A stretch of 5,641 nucleotides of DNA. Source: Pseudomonadota bacterium (GTDB taxonomy: Bacteria; Desulfobacterota; Desulfovibrionia; Desulfovibrionales; Desulfovibrionaceae). The notes below the pieces were generated by a model, which saw nothing but the letters and a program-made list of their open reading frames with translations, had not been told where the DNA came from and searched no databases. The DNA lies in the NCBI GenBank assembly GCA_023450535.1, contig JAEXGX010000408.1:1-5641 (forward strand). Direction: 5' to 3'. Every line of letters starts with the position of its first letter. Within the stretch, counting starts at the first letter, position 1. Below, piece by piece: positions 1-5,641 of this stretch. The translations under genes were made by a program, and so were the position numbers.

Positions 1-37
1 GCGTTACGCCGCACACGCGGAAGGGGTTCCGGCATGA
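1..37 (+). CDS. 3' end of an unidentified upstream gene (partial)
   Basis: Reading from base 2, eleven codons (RYAAHAEGVPA) run to a TGA at 35-37. That stop overlaps the ATG of the next gene as ATGA, the usual 4-base overlap of coupled phage genes. Too little is visible to name the product. By position, just upstream of a cargo gene and the tail nozzle, it is likely another late structural gene, for example a tail adaptor (T7 gp11-like), but this is inferred from gene order only. The support is the stop/start overlap and the good ribosome binding site it contains for the next gene. Confidence 0.45.
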   Translation, partial: RYAAHAEGVPA

Positions 38-1107
38 GGAAGGATATCAGCATAGGCATTTCCGCAGCGGCATCGTGGGCCTGGGGCACCTCGCTCGTCG
101 TGGGGATGCAGATAGCGCGCGAAAAGGGGCTGACCGCCTGGGCGATATGGGCGGCGGCCAACACGCTGGCCCTGCCGCTGTTCGGAGAACTCGCGCGGCG
201 CGGGCTGCTCGGCGGGCATGTGTTCAACAGGCCGTGGATCAGGCGTTTCGCCCTTGCCATCCAGTGCTTCTGTCTGGTCATCCAGATGAACATCATCTTT
301 GAGGTGCTGAAAGGCATGGGCATGGGCGTATGGGGCGCTTACGCCGCAGCCGCCGGCACGGGCTGGCTCTTCACCCTGCTCATGTACCGGCACGGGCTCC
401 TCGCGTCCATCTGGACGGACTGCTGGCAGTGGGGAATCACCATGGCGGGCCTGTTCGTCATCATCGGCATGGGCCTGTACGAGAACATGCCGCGCCTGCC
501 GCTCCCGGAAAGCTCCGGTGACGACATGTTGTGGGGCGCGTGGAGCGCCTGCATCCTGCTTGCCGGGCCTGTGGGAGACGTGCAGCACTGGCAGCGGGCC
601 GGGGTCGCCGGACAGAGCCGGGCCTTTCTGTGGGGCGGCCTGTTCTTCGGGCTGTACATGCTGCTTGTGCTCGGTATGGCGCATTTTACGTTCAACGCCA
701 CCATGAACACCATTCTGCTCGTCGTCGTGCTCTGCGTCACCAGTTCGACCATAGATTCCATAGCCGTAGCCCTGCACGAGAGCAACGGCAGGAGAACGGG
801 TACGGCGGCCGCCCTGTTCATCTGTATCTTCTGGGGCGCGTTCGCCCATATGGGCGTCATCTCCCTGTGGAGTCATGCGGGCATCTTCCGCGTGGCCTTC
901 GCTCTGATCATCCTGGCGCTGGCCTGCCGGGCCGGGTCGGGAACCAGCCGACATGACGCCGCATGCAGGAGGAGACGTGAAACCTGCGAGCCGGAACTCC
1001 TGCCACCCGAAGCCCTTCGCCATGATGGCGGCAAGAGCAAGACCGATGCTGACCTTACCAGGCGTTTTCCACATGCCTGTCAAAAAAGGAGTCTGACATG
1101 CGCGTAG
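34..1107 (+). CDS. Miniature sodium:solute symporter (SSS)-like membrane protein, phage-encoded
   Basis: A 357-aa very hydrophobic protein with about 10 membrane segments (roughly residues 5-25, 33-55, 71-91, 97-117, 130-149, 167-181, 197-216, 225-245, 255-278, 283-299). Three patterns match sodium:solute symporters: WTDCWQ (127-132) like the family TDxxQ, DVQHWQRAGVAG (182-193) like DQxxxQRxLAA, and SSTIDS (237-242) like STxDS, which in SSS proteins lies on the Na2 sodium-site helix. They occur in the family order. SSS proteins usually have 13-14 helices and 450-600 residues, so this is a reduced version near the 10-helix core. Substrate and transport activity are unknown. The start is ATG 34, with GGAAGGGG 7 bases upstream and an ATGA overlap with the previous gene. 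The tail after about residue 300 is Arg/Cys-rich and looks unlike a natural protein. It overlaps another small ORF and the first 10 bases of the nozzle gene. It is probably inserted cargo in a late operon. Confidence 0.75.
   Translation: MRKDISIGISAAASWAWGTSLVVGMQIAREKGLTAWAIWAAANTLALPLFGELARRGLLGGHVFNRPWIRRFALAIQCFCLVIQMNIIFEVLKGMGMGVWGAYAAAAGTGWLFTLLMYRHGLLASIWTDCWQWGITMAGLFVIIGMGLYENMPRLPLPESSGDDMLWGAWSACILLAGPVGDVQHWQRAGVAGQSRAFLWGGLFFGLYMLLVLGMAHFTFNATMNTILLVVVLCVTSSTIDSIAVALHESNGRRTGTAAALFICIFWGAFAHMGVISLWSHAGIFRVAFALIILALACRAGSGTSRHDAACRRRRETCEPELLPPEALRHDGGKSKTDADLTRRFPHACQKRSLTCA
977..1096 (+). CDS. Possible 39-aa small ORF overlapping the end of the SSS-like gene
   Basis: A GTG at 977 follows a very strong AGGAGGAG (967-974) and opens a 39-codon frame ending at TGA 1094-1096, one base before the nozzle ATG. 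The peptide ends LPGVFHMPVKKGV, and its last codons form the AAAAAAGGAG Shine-Dalgarno of the nozzle gene. It lies in a different frame from the SSS-like tail. Either the SSS-like protein truly ends near its last helix and this is a separate small coupling gene, or the long tail is real and this ORF is incidental. A second stretch at 3487-3525 reads LSVFGAPVKKGA-stop at the same position before a gene, which gives modest support. No function is known, and the spacing of the SD (about 4 bases) is short. Confidence 0.3.
   Translation: MKPASRNSCHPKPFAMMAARARPMLTLPGVFHMPVKKGV
1075..1091 (+). repeat. 17-base gene-junction motif, copy 1 (contains nozzle RBS)
   Basis: GCCTGTCAAAAAAGGAG, 16 of 17 identical to 3504-3520. 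Its 3' half is the Shine-Dalgarno site for the nozzle gene (AGGAG 1087-1091, 6 bases before ATG 1098). The GCCTGTC half is not explained by ribosome binding. Read on the reverse strand it contains a TTGACA box. It sits at the right edge of the SSS-like cargo region. Confidence 0.6.
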
Positions 1108-3146
1108 CCTGGCGCAATTTCACCGGGGGAGAGCTGTCGGATACCTTGTCCGCTCGCTATGATCTGACCCGCTTTCAGACTTCCGCGCAGTGCATGGAAA
1201 ACTTCTTGCCCAACCTGCACGGCGACGCGGAGCGCAGACCGGGGATGCGTTTTGTTGCAGAGCTGGACGGGCCTGCCGTGCTCCTGCCCTTCAGTTTCAA
1301 CTCCGACCCGGATCAGAATTTCGTGCTCATTCTGTCAGAAAAGCGACTGCGTGTTTCTGACGGTGTGCGATTGTTGGACGCGGAAGTGGCCACGCCCTAT
1401 CCTGCCAAGGATTTGTACGCGATATCCCACAAGCAGGTGGGGGATGTGGTGTATCTGGCGCACCGTGATTATCCGCTGGGCAAGGTTATCCGCTCCGGCG
1501 CGCCCGGAGCCTATGTCTGGAGCTATCAGGCTGTGGTGTTGAACAGCACGCTTGCCGCGCCGGGCACGCCCGCCGTGGCCTTTGTGCGCGGTAATGCTGA
1601 AGACACGGCGGAGCTGGCCCATACTCTGCGCTACAAAATTGTGGCCGTGGATGCGAACGGCAAGGAATCTCTGCCTTCTCCAGCGGGTGCGGGCATAGGC
1701 AAACACCCATCGGATTGGGTGGTGGGCAACCGCGTGGACATGAGTTGGCCCGCTGTGGCCGGGGCAACACAATACAACGTCTATCGTGAAGAGGCCGGAT
1801 ATTACGGGTTTATCGGCGTGGCCAGCGGAACGAGCTTTGTCGACAACAACTATGAGGCCGATACCTCGGACACACCCAAAGAAGATTGGAACCCTTTTGC
1901 CAATGGCAATAATCCGGCCACAGTGGCCTTTCATCAGCAGAGGATGGTACTGGGCGGCACGGCGAGCGCTCCGCAGAGTTTTTACATGAGCCGCACCGGG
2001 GACTTTGAAAATTTCCGTAAGTCCCGCCCGTTACAGGATGACGACCCGGTGGAATACGCTCTGGCCTCGGGCAGTATCGACGCCGTGCAATGGGTGGAAA
2101 GTTTCGGGGATTTGCTGCTGGGCACCTCCGGCGCAGAATACAAGGCCACAGGCGAGGGCGGGGTGATTACGGCAAAATCGGTCAATATCACCTCTCAATC
2201 CTATTGGGGCAGCGCCGGACTGCCTCCGATCATCGTGGGCAACTCCATTTTGCACGTGCAGCGCCACGGAGCGCATGTGCGTGACCTGTTTTATTCGCTG
2301 GAAAAGGACGGCTACGCGGGCAACGACCTGTCGATCATGGCCCCGCATCTGTTTCAGGGGCATAGCCTTATGCAATGGGCGTATCAGCAGTCGCCCGGCT
2401 CACGCATCTGGATTGTACGCGATGATGGCACTCTGCTCTGCCTGACCTACATGAAGGAACACGATATTTCCGGGTTTACCCGTCATGTCACGGACGGGGA
2501 CGTGTTCTCCGTAGCCTGCGTGAGTGGGGAAAATGAAGATGCGGTGTTTTTGGTGGTGCGACGGGCCGGGCGCTATTTTCTGGAGCGGCTGGCAATGGAG
2601 TTCGGGCGGGATGACGCCATTGCCGATGCCTTTTTCGTGGATTGCGGCGTGACGGTGAAAAACGCGGAGCCTGAGGTGGAAGTGGCCGGACTGGAGCATC
2701 TGGAAGGGCGTGAAGTGGTGGCGCTGCTGGATGGTTCCCCGGCGGAGGGGTTGGTGGTGGAGGGCGGAAAGATTGCTTTGCCTTATCCGGCGCAGGTGGC
2801 GCAGGTGGGTCTGCCCTATGTCTCCAGGCTTTCATCCTTTCCGTTGGAAGCGGACATGCAGACCGGGAGCACGCTGGGCAAGCGTCGGGGCTACGGCAGG
2901 TGTCTGGTGCGTCTGTATCGCTCTGTAGGCGGCAAGCACGGCGCGTCCGGCGACGTGAGTACGATGTACGACATTCCTTTTTTGCCGGAGCACTACGGCG
3001 CACCTTGCGAGCCGTATTCCGGCGACGTGGAGATCAATCCCGGCATGGGACAGGAGGCGGCAGCCAGCATCTGGTTCGCACAGGAACGCCCCTTGCCCTT
3101 TCAGATTGTCGCAATCATCTGCGATGTGGACTTTGGGGAGGTGTGA
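1098..3146 (+). CDS. Phage tail nozzle protein (T7 gp12 / tail tubular protein B-like)
   Basis: A 682-aa virion protein of the podovirus nozzle family, which forms the tip of the short tail below the adaptor. Family signs: N-terminal FTGGELSDTLSARYDL (8-23) and ERRPGMRFV (45-53), the usual opening of these proteins; a beta-rich repeat body; the segment SRIWIVRDDGTLLCLTYMKE (435-454) followed by GFTRHVTDG (459-467); and GLPYVSRLSSFPLE (571-584) near the end. An apparent fibronectin-III-like domain spans about 153-258 (starts APGTPAV, contains LRYKIVAVDANGKES and TQYNVYREE). T7 gp12 is about 794 aa, so the size is comparable. The start ATG 1098 follows AAAAAAGGAG by 6 bases and is one base after the stop of the small ORF. 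The next virion gene lies beyond the reverse-strand cargo. Recognition is from sequence patterns, not a database match. Confidence 0.85.
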   Translation: MRVAWRNFTGGELSDTLSARYDLTRFQTSAQCMENFLPNLHGDAERRPGMRFVAELDGPAVLLPFSFNSDPDQNFVLILSEKRLRVSDGVRLLDAEVATPYPAKDLYAISHKQVGDVVYLAHRDYPLGKVIRSGAPGAYVWSYQAVVLNSTLAAPGTPAVAFVRGNAEDTAELAHTLRYKIVAVDANGKESLPSPAGAGIGKHPSDWVVGNRVDMSWPAVAGATQYNVYREEAGYYGFIGVASGTSFVDNNYEADTSDTPKEDWNPFANGNNPATVAFHQQRMVLGGTASAPQSFYMSRTGDFENFRKSRPLQDDDPVEYALASGSIDAVQWVESFGDLLLGTSGAEYKATGEGGVITAKSVNITSQSYWGSAGLPPIIVGNSILHVQRHGAHVRDLFYSLEKDGYAGNDLSIMAPHLFQGHSLMQWAYQQSPGSRIWIVRDDGTLLCLTYMKEHDISGFTRHVTDGDVFSVACVSGENEDAVFLVVRRAGRYFLERLAMEFGRDDAIADAFFVDCGVTVKNAEPEVEVAGLEHLEGREVVALLDGSPAEGLVVEGGKIALPYPAQVAQVGLPYVSRLSSFPLEADMQTGSTLGKRRGYGRCLVRLYRSVGGKHGASGDVSTMYDIPFLPEHYGAPCEPYSGDVEINPGMGQEAAASIWFAQERPLPFQIVAIICDVDFGEV

Positions 3147-3151
3147 ACATG
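3135..3151 (+). promoter_or_regulatory. Orphan ribosome binding site and ATG after the nozzle gene
   Basis: GGGGAGG (3135-3141), inside the last nozzle codons, is 7 bases ahead of ATG 3149, two bases after the nozzle stop. This looks like the start of a coupled gene. The frame it opens (3149-3490, 113 codons, beginning MRGHKKSKPGLFEE) runs for most of its length as the exact antisense of the convincing reverse-strand gene at 3179-3463, and its translation there is Phe/His/Cys-rich, as expected of antisense reading. I read it as the leftover start of a gene displaced by the cargo insertion, or as a chance site. A 113-aa product is unlikely. Confidence 0.35.
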
Positions 3152-3178
3152 CGGGGGCACAAAAAAAGCAAACCGGGA

Positions 3179-3463
3179 TTATTTGAGGAACGCGATAACG
3201 GCAACAATGAGGGCAGTCTGGGCAACAACTATACCCATCATCCACTTGAGGATTTCATGTTTACTGGCTTCAATTTTTTCCGTCATTTTCATTTCAAGAT
3301 GAGTCAAGTCCAGCTTTGTCGCCAATTCCTGACGGGCGTTTTCCTCGTGAATGCTGGTAAATTCCCGAAAGGCGGCGGCCTGCACCCTGGCCTGTTCTTC
3401 CGGCACTCCGGCGGCCTTGAGTTTTTCAAAATATCCAAGTGCGTCAAACGTTGTAGTGGTCAT
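3179..3463 (-). CDS. DUF1640/CCDC90-like coiled-coil protein with C-terminal membrane anchor (reverse-strand cargo)
   Basis: A 94-aa protein on the opposite strand to all neighbours. Residues 5-35 (TFDALGYFEKLKAAGVPEEQ and the Ala-rich helix after it) resemble the N-terminal part of DUF1640/CCDC90-type proteins, where a FDTLxxxxxLxxAGxPxxQA pattern is followed by a LATKxDL step, here LATKLDL (47-53). A Lys/Glu-rich amphipathic coiled coil covers about 38-72, and a single hydrophobic helix (about 74-92) ends the chain at AFLK. It is likely a small membrane-anchored oligomer. The role of bacterial members is unknown. ATG 3463 has a strong AGGAGG (3468-3473 on the reverse strand), and a TTGACA box lies further upstream. 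Base composition is visibly more AT-rich than the flanking virion genes. Position, orientation and private signals fit a phage moron expressed independently of the late operon. The family assignment is from pattern memory. Confidence 0.75.
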   Translation of the reverse strand: MTTTTFDALGYFEKLKAAGVPEEQARVQAAAFREFTSIHEENARQELATKLDLTHLEMKMTEKIEASKHEILKWMMGIVVAQTALIVAVIAFLK

Positions 3464-3483
3464 AGGGCCTCCTGTCAGTCTTT

Positions 3484-3512
3484 TAATTAAGTGTTTTTGG
3501 GGCGCCTGTCAA
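3484..3512 (-). promoter_or_regulatory. Putative promoter of the reverse-strand cargo gene
   Basis: On the reverse strand a perfect TTGACA (3507-3512) is followed 17 bases later by an AT-rich block, TAATTA (3484-3489), and 20 bases beyond that is the start codon with its AGGAGG. The exact -10 hexamer is unclear: TAATTA at 17-base spacing matches the consensus poorly, while CTTAAT at 15-base spacing matches 4 of 6. It overlaps the leader and RBS of the GNAT gene on the other strand, so the two transcription directions share this short region. Confidence 0.5.
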
Positions 3513-3520
3513 AAAGGGAG
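3504..3520 (+). repeat. 17-base gene-junction motif, copy 2 (contains GNAT RBS)
   Basis: GCCTGTCAAAAAGGGAG, one mismatch from the copy at 1075-1091. GGGAG (3516-3520) lies 7 bases before ATG 3528, which decides that start over the in-frame ATG 3522, only one base from the SD. The in-frame reading upstream is LSVFGAPVKKGA then TGA (3523-3525), parallel to the end of the small ORF at 977-1096. Its reverse strand provides the TTGACA of the cargo promoter. Confidence 0.6.
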
Positions 3521-3527
3521 CATGAGT

Positions 3528-3986
3528 ATGGCACTGATTTTCGCGCGGGAACGCCTGTTTCCTCATTTGTTTGAGGAAATGCGGGAGCTGCTGGAACGGC
3601 ACTGGGACGAGGTGGCGCTCAAGGATGTTTCCGGCCCACTGGATATTGACGAGAACATGTACCGTCTTCTGGAAGCAAACGAGAATCTTGTTCTCGTCAC
3701 CGCGCGGGAGGACGGCGTTCTGGCTGGCTACGCGGCCTATTTTCTCGGGCCGAACCCGCATTACCGTTCCCTTACGGTGGCCGAGGCGGACGTGTTCTAC
3801 CTCGCGCCGGAATACCGCCGGGGGCTGGCCGGGCTGCGTCTGCTCCAGGCTGCGGAGCGCGAGTGCGTCCGGACCGGGGCGCGGGTTATCCAGAACAAGG
3901 TCAAAATCGCGCATGACTGCGGGCGTCTCTTCGAGCGCATGGGCTACGCGGCTGCGGAAAAACTCTATGTGAAGGCGGTGGGCTGA
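3528..3986 (+). CDS. GNAT-family N-acetyltransferase in the T7 gp13 position
   Basis: A 152-aa protein with GNAT fold features in order: an N-terminal helical segment (12-27), a beta strand NLVLVTAREDGVLAGYAAYF (53-72), strand ADVFYLAPEYRRGLAGLRLL (87-106), which carries the acetyl-CoA pyrophosphate loop as a YRRGLAG variant, a helix to about 116, a strand near ARVIQNKV (118-125), and the closing DCGRLFERMGYAAAEKLYVK (130-149) typical of the C-terminal part of the fold. GNAT enzymes transfer acetyl from acetyl-CoA to an amine; the target here is unknown. It lies between the nozzle and the gp14-like gene, where T7 has gene 13 (138 aa, internal virion protein). It may therefore be a virion-assembly protein as well as, or instead of, an enzyme. 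Start is by SD spacing (see repeat at 3504). The stop TGA is one base before the next ATG (TGACATG), so the two genes are coupled. Confidence 0.8.
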   Translation: MALIFARERLFPHLFEEMRELLERHWDEVALKDVSGPLDIDENMYRLLEANENLVLVTAREDGVLAGYAAYFLGPNPHYRSLTVAEADVFYLAPEYRRGLAGLRLLQAAERECVRTGARVIQNKVKIAHDCGRLFERMGYAAAEKLYVKAVG

Positions 3987-3987
3987 C

Positions 3988-4557
3988 ATGGCGTTCACGG
4001 CGGGGGTGGCGACACTCTTTTCAGCAGGGCTGGGGGCGTATTCCTCTATCCAGCAGGGCAAGGCGCAGGCACGGCAGGTGGAAACCCAGGCGAACATCGT
4101 TCGTCAGAATCAGGAGCTTGCAGAAGATCAGGCAAGCGCACAGCGGCGGGAAGGCTATGAAAACATGGTGCGCAAGCGGCAGGAAGTCGCAGGTATTGTG
4201 GCGCGGCAGCGTGCCGTGGGCGGCGCATCCGGCGCGCAGGTGGATACGGGCGGGTTACTTGACCTGAACATGGACACCCGTGAACAGGGTGAGTCTGATG
4301 CGCTGACCCTACTCCAGCAGGGATATGACCAGGCATGGAACAGCGACATGCAGGCGTGGAACTACGGCAATCAGGCCGTTCCCCATGAGCGTCAGGCCGC
4401 ATCCGCGAAAGGCGCAGGCTGGTGGAATGCGGGGACCACGCTTGTCGGCGGCTTTGCCTCGGCGGGGAGCATGTTCGGCAAGGCCGGGGAAACCGTAAAT
4501 GCCGCGAAAAATGCGGGTACAAAAGGCCCGTGGTACAGGAGTTTTTATACATGGTGA
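3988..4557 (+). CDS. Internal virion (ejection) protein, T7 gp14-like
   Basis: A 189-aa protein close to T7 gp14 (196 aa) in size, place and layout. It has a short hydrophobic Gly/Ala N-terminus (1-22), a long Gln/Ala/Arg-rich helix (22-75), a family-like turn VGGASGAQVDTGGLLDL (77-93), a second helix (95-130), and a Gly/Ala-rich hydrophobic C-terminal stretch (143-165, with WWNAGTTLVGGFASAGSMF). In T7, gp14 is ejected with the DNA and forms a pore in the outer membrane joined to gp15 and gp16. The same role is inferred here. ATG 3988 is one base after the GNAT stop, with only a weak purine-rich SD, so translation probably depends on coupling. The end overlaps the next gene by 7 bases. An unusually aromatic tail (PWYRSFYTW, 181-189) closes the protein. 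Confidence 0.75.
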   Translation: MAFTAGVATLFSAGLGAYSSIQQGKAQARQVETQANIVRQNQELAEDQASAQRREGYENMVRKRQEVAGIVARQRAVGGASGAQVDTGGLLDLNMDTREQGESDALTLLQQGYDQAWNSDMQAWNYGNQAVPHERQAASAKGAGWWNAGTTLVGGFASAGSMFGKAGETVNAAKNAGTKGPWYRSFYTW

Positions 4558-5641
4558 TGCGCGTTCCCGACAAGATACAGGGTCTGTCCATTCCCGAATA
4601 CCATCGGCAGATGGCGTATTACGCGGGGGCGGGCCGTTCGGCCCAGGCGGATGACTCCTTTGCGCGTATCGGCGCGGATGCGGACAGTGAGAAGTGGAAA
4701 GCCGTGGGCAGATTCGCCGGGTCCGTGGGGGACGCGGCAAAAACCGGCTTGAATGCCTATGACGACTATCAGTCCGCCAAGGCCACAGAAGCCTATACCG
4801 CCTTTCAGACAGCCATGCGGGAAAGGATGTACGGCGAAAACGGCATCTTCACCCGGCAGGGCGAAGCGGCGTTCAACAGCGAGGAGGAGCTGGAAAACGC
4901 CATCCGCGACACCGTGGACGAGATGACGGAGCGCATGAAACTGAACCGCGACGCCCATCTGAAACTTGCCCGCAGCGTATTCGGCTTCAGCAGCCAGGCC
5001 CTGCCCAAAGCGCGGAGGTACGCCGCCGACCAGCGCCTGAACTGGGCGAACAGGCAGGACATGGCGTCCATCGAACTGAACCGGCAGGAATTTCTGCACA
5101 ATGCCGCCGAGCGCAACGCGCGTCTGCTGAACCTGATCACCATGCAGGAAGCCTACAACCGCTATGCCGCCCGCAACGGATTCAGCGCGGAGCAGAAGGA
5201 GTTCGGCTGGAAGAAGGTTCGTTCCATCACCTACTCGCAGCTTGCCGAAACATTCATCAATTCCGGCAACCTGAACGCCGCGCGCAAGCTGGTGGATGAA
5301 GACGGGCTGTGGATGGAGGACGACCGGGACAGGATCAGAATGCGGATTCGGGCACGGGACGAGCTTCTCCGGGCAAGGGAGGAGGCGGAGGCGAAAAGCG
5401 CGGAACAGAGGGAGACGCGCAAGGCCGTCCGTTCCGCCGTCCGGGATATCCTGAAAGATTCCGACGGATTTCCTTCGCTGGAAGAACAGCGGGACATTGC
5501 CCTGGGCAGGGAGGACGCCCTGCGCGACCCTGCCCTGCGGCAAAGGGCGCGCAGGGAAATCGAGCGGGAACTGGACTGGCGGATGCTGCGCCGCGACGCC
5601 CGAACCATGCGGGCCATGCTGGATTTCCGCAGCGCGGCGCG
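4551..5641 (+). CDS. Internal virion (ejection) protein, T7 gp15-like, 5' part
   Basis: An open frame of 363 codons with no stop before the right edge. It starts at ATG 4551, 9 bases after CAGGAG (4536-4541), overlapping the previous stop by 7 bases. A second ATG at 4557 would be 15 bases from the SD and is less likely. The protein is almost wholly charged alpha helix: a short N-terminal segment (1-35), a helix ending near MYGENGIFTRQGEAAF (93-108), long helices at 112-205, a YAARNGFS turn (205-212), and a very Arg/Glu-rich coiled region from about 258 onward. T7 gp15 (747 aa) is also long and helical, and forms the tunnel across the periplasm during DNA ejection. Position right after the gp14-like gene is the main argument. 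Sequence similarity to T7 itself is not evident, so the name is inferred from order and architecture. Confidence 0.7.
   Translation, partial: MVMRVPDKIQGLSIPEYHRQMAYYAGAGRSAQADDSFARIGADADSEKWKAVGRFAGSVGDAAKTGLNAYDDYQSAKATEAYTAFQTAMRERMYGENGIFTRQGEAAFNSEEELENAIRDTVDEMTERMKLNRDAHLKLARSVFGFSSQALPKARRYAADQRLNWANRQDMASIELNRQEFLHNAAERNARLLNLITMQEAYNRYAARNGFSAEQKEFGWKKVRSITYSQLAETFINSGNLNAARKLVDEDGLWMEDDRDRIRMRIRARDELLRAREEAEAKSAEQRETRKAVRSAVRDILKDSDGFPSLEEQRDIALGREDALRDPALRQRARREIERELDWRMLRRDARTMRAMLDFRSAA

Noticed and set aside
1025..1040. Short palindrome GCCATGATGGC near the end of the SSS-like gene
   Set aside because: The single central base leaves no room for a hairpin loop, and it lies within coding sequence. 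Likely chance.
4..1083. Long reverse-strand ORF (359 aa) opposite the SSS-like gene
   Set aside because: Gln/Arg/Gly/His-rich composition without domains, TTG start, and an exact shadow of a well-supported membrane protein on the + strand. Its first 35 residues look signal-like, but the rest does not look like a protein.
1335..1934. Reverse-strand ORF of 199 aa inside the nozzle gene
   Set aside because: Shadow of the nozzle coding frame, with no RBS-linked start context or recognisable domain. The same applies to the reverse ORFs at 2031-2375 and 2488-3003.
3152..3181. Possible terminator of the reverse-strand gene (T-run after a short CAAA/TTTG stem)
   Set aside because: A 7-base T-run exists on the reverse strand, but the stem is only four AT-rich pairs with a 9-base loop, too weak to call.
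3149..3490. 113-aa + strand ORF antisense to the DUF1640-like gene
   Set aside because: Good RBS, but the translation is mostly Phe/His/Cys-rich antisense of a protein with clear coiled-coil and TM structure. Only the start signal was kept as a feature.
4545..5543. Reverse-strand ORF of 332 aa opposite the gp15-like gene
   Set aside because: Antisense of an Arg/Glu-rich helical gene in high-GC DNA commonly stays open. The + strand frame has an RBS, coupling and the expected gene order.
1..5641. tRNA, CRISPR array, insertion sequence, integrase/att site or toxin-antitoxin/defence genes
   Set aside because: No cloverleaf, spaced repeats, transposase or integrase motifs were seen. Intergenic space is almost nil outside 3147-3178 and 3464-3527.

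Overview
The window is a slice of the late (virion) gene cluster of a podovirus-like phage or prophage. It is GC-rich (roughly 60% by eye) and tightly packed. Every gene runs on the + strand except one small cargo gene. The host cannot be read from the sequence. The GC level and the DUF1640/CCDC90-type cargo gene would suit a proteobacterium, and a Desulfovibrio-like host is only a guess. There is no integrase, repressor, att site or clear host gene, so prophage versus free phage is undecided.

Layout. Bases 1-37 hold the last 11 codons of an unidentified upstream gene, joined by an ATGA overlap to a 357-aa membrane protein (34-1107). That protein carries three family motifs of sodium:solute symporters (SSS) but only about 10 membrane segments. 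Its C-terminal tail overlaps a possible 39-aa ORF (977-1096). Next come a 682-aa tail nozzle protein (T7 gp12-like, 1098-3146) with a fibronectin-III-like insert, a 94-aa coiled-coil/single-TM protein on the reverse strand (3179-3463), a 152-aa GNAT-type acetyltransferase (3528-3986), a 189-aa T7 gp14-like internal virion protein (3988-4557), and the first 363 codons of a T7 gp15-like internal virion protein that runs off the right edge (4551-5641+).

How they work together. Setting the cargo aside, the order nozzle - GNAT - gp14-like - gp15-like matches T7 genes 12-13-14-15. The nozzle closes the tail. The gp14/gp15-like proteins would be ejected at infection to build the DNA channel across the cell envelope. 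The GNAT protein sits in the gp13 slot. Two genes are not part of this core: the SSS-like membrane protein just before the nozzle, and the reverse-strand DUF1640-like gene just after it. The second has its own Shine-Dalgarno site and a TTGACA box, as expected of a phage 'moron'.

Most unusual points: a miniature SSS-fold transporter in a virion cluster; an intact GNAT motif at the gp13 position; and a 17-base motif (16/17 identical) at two gene starts, in both cases reading PVKKG-x-stop just before the next ATG, at the downstream edge of each cargo region. I found no defence system, CRISPR array, tRNA or insertion sequence.
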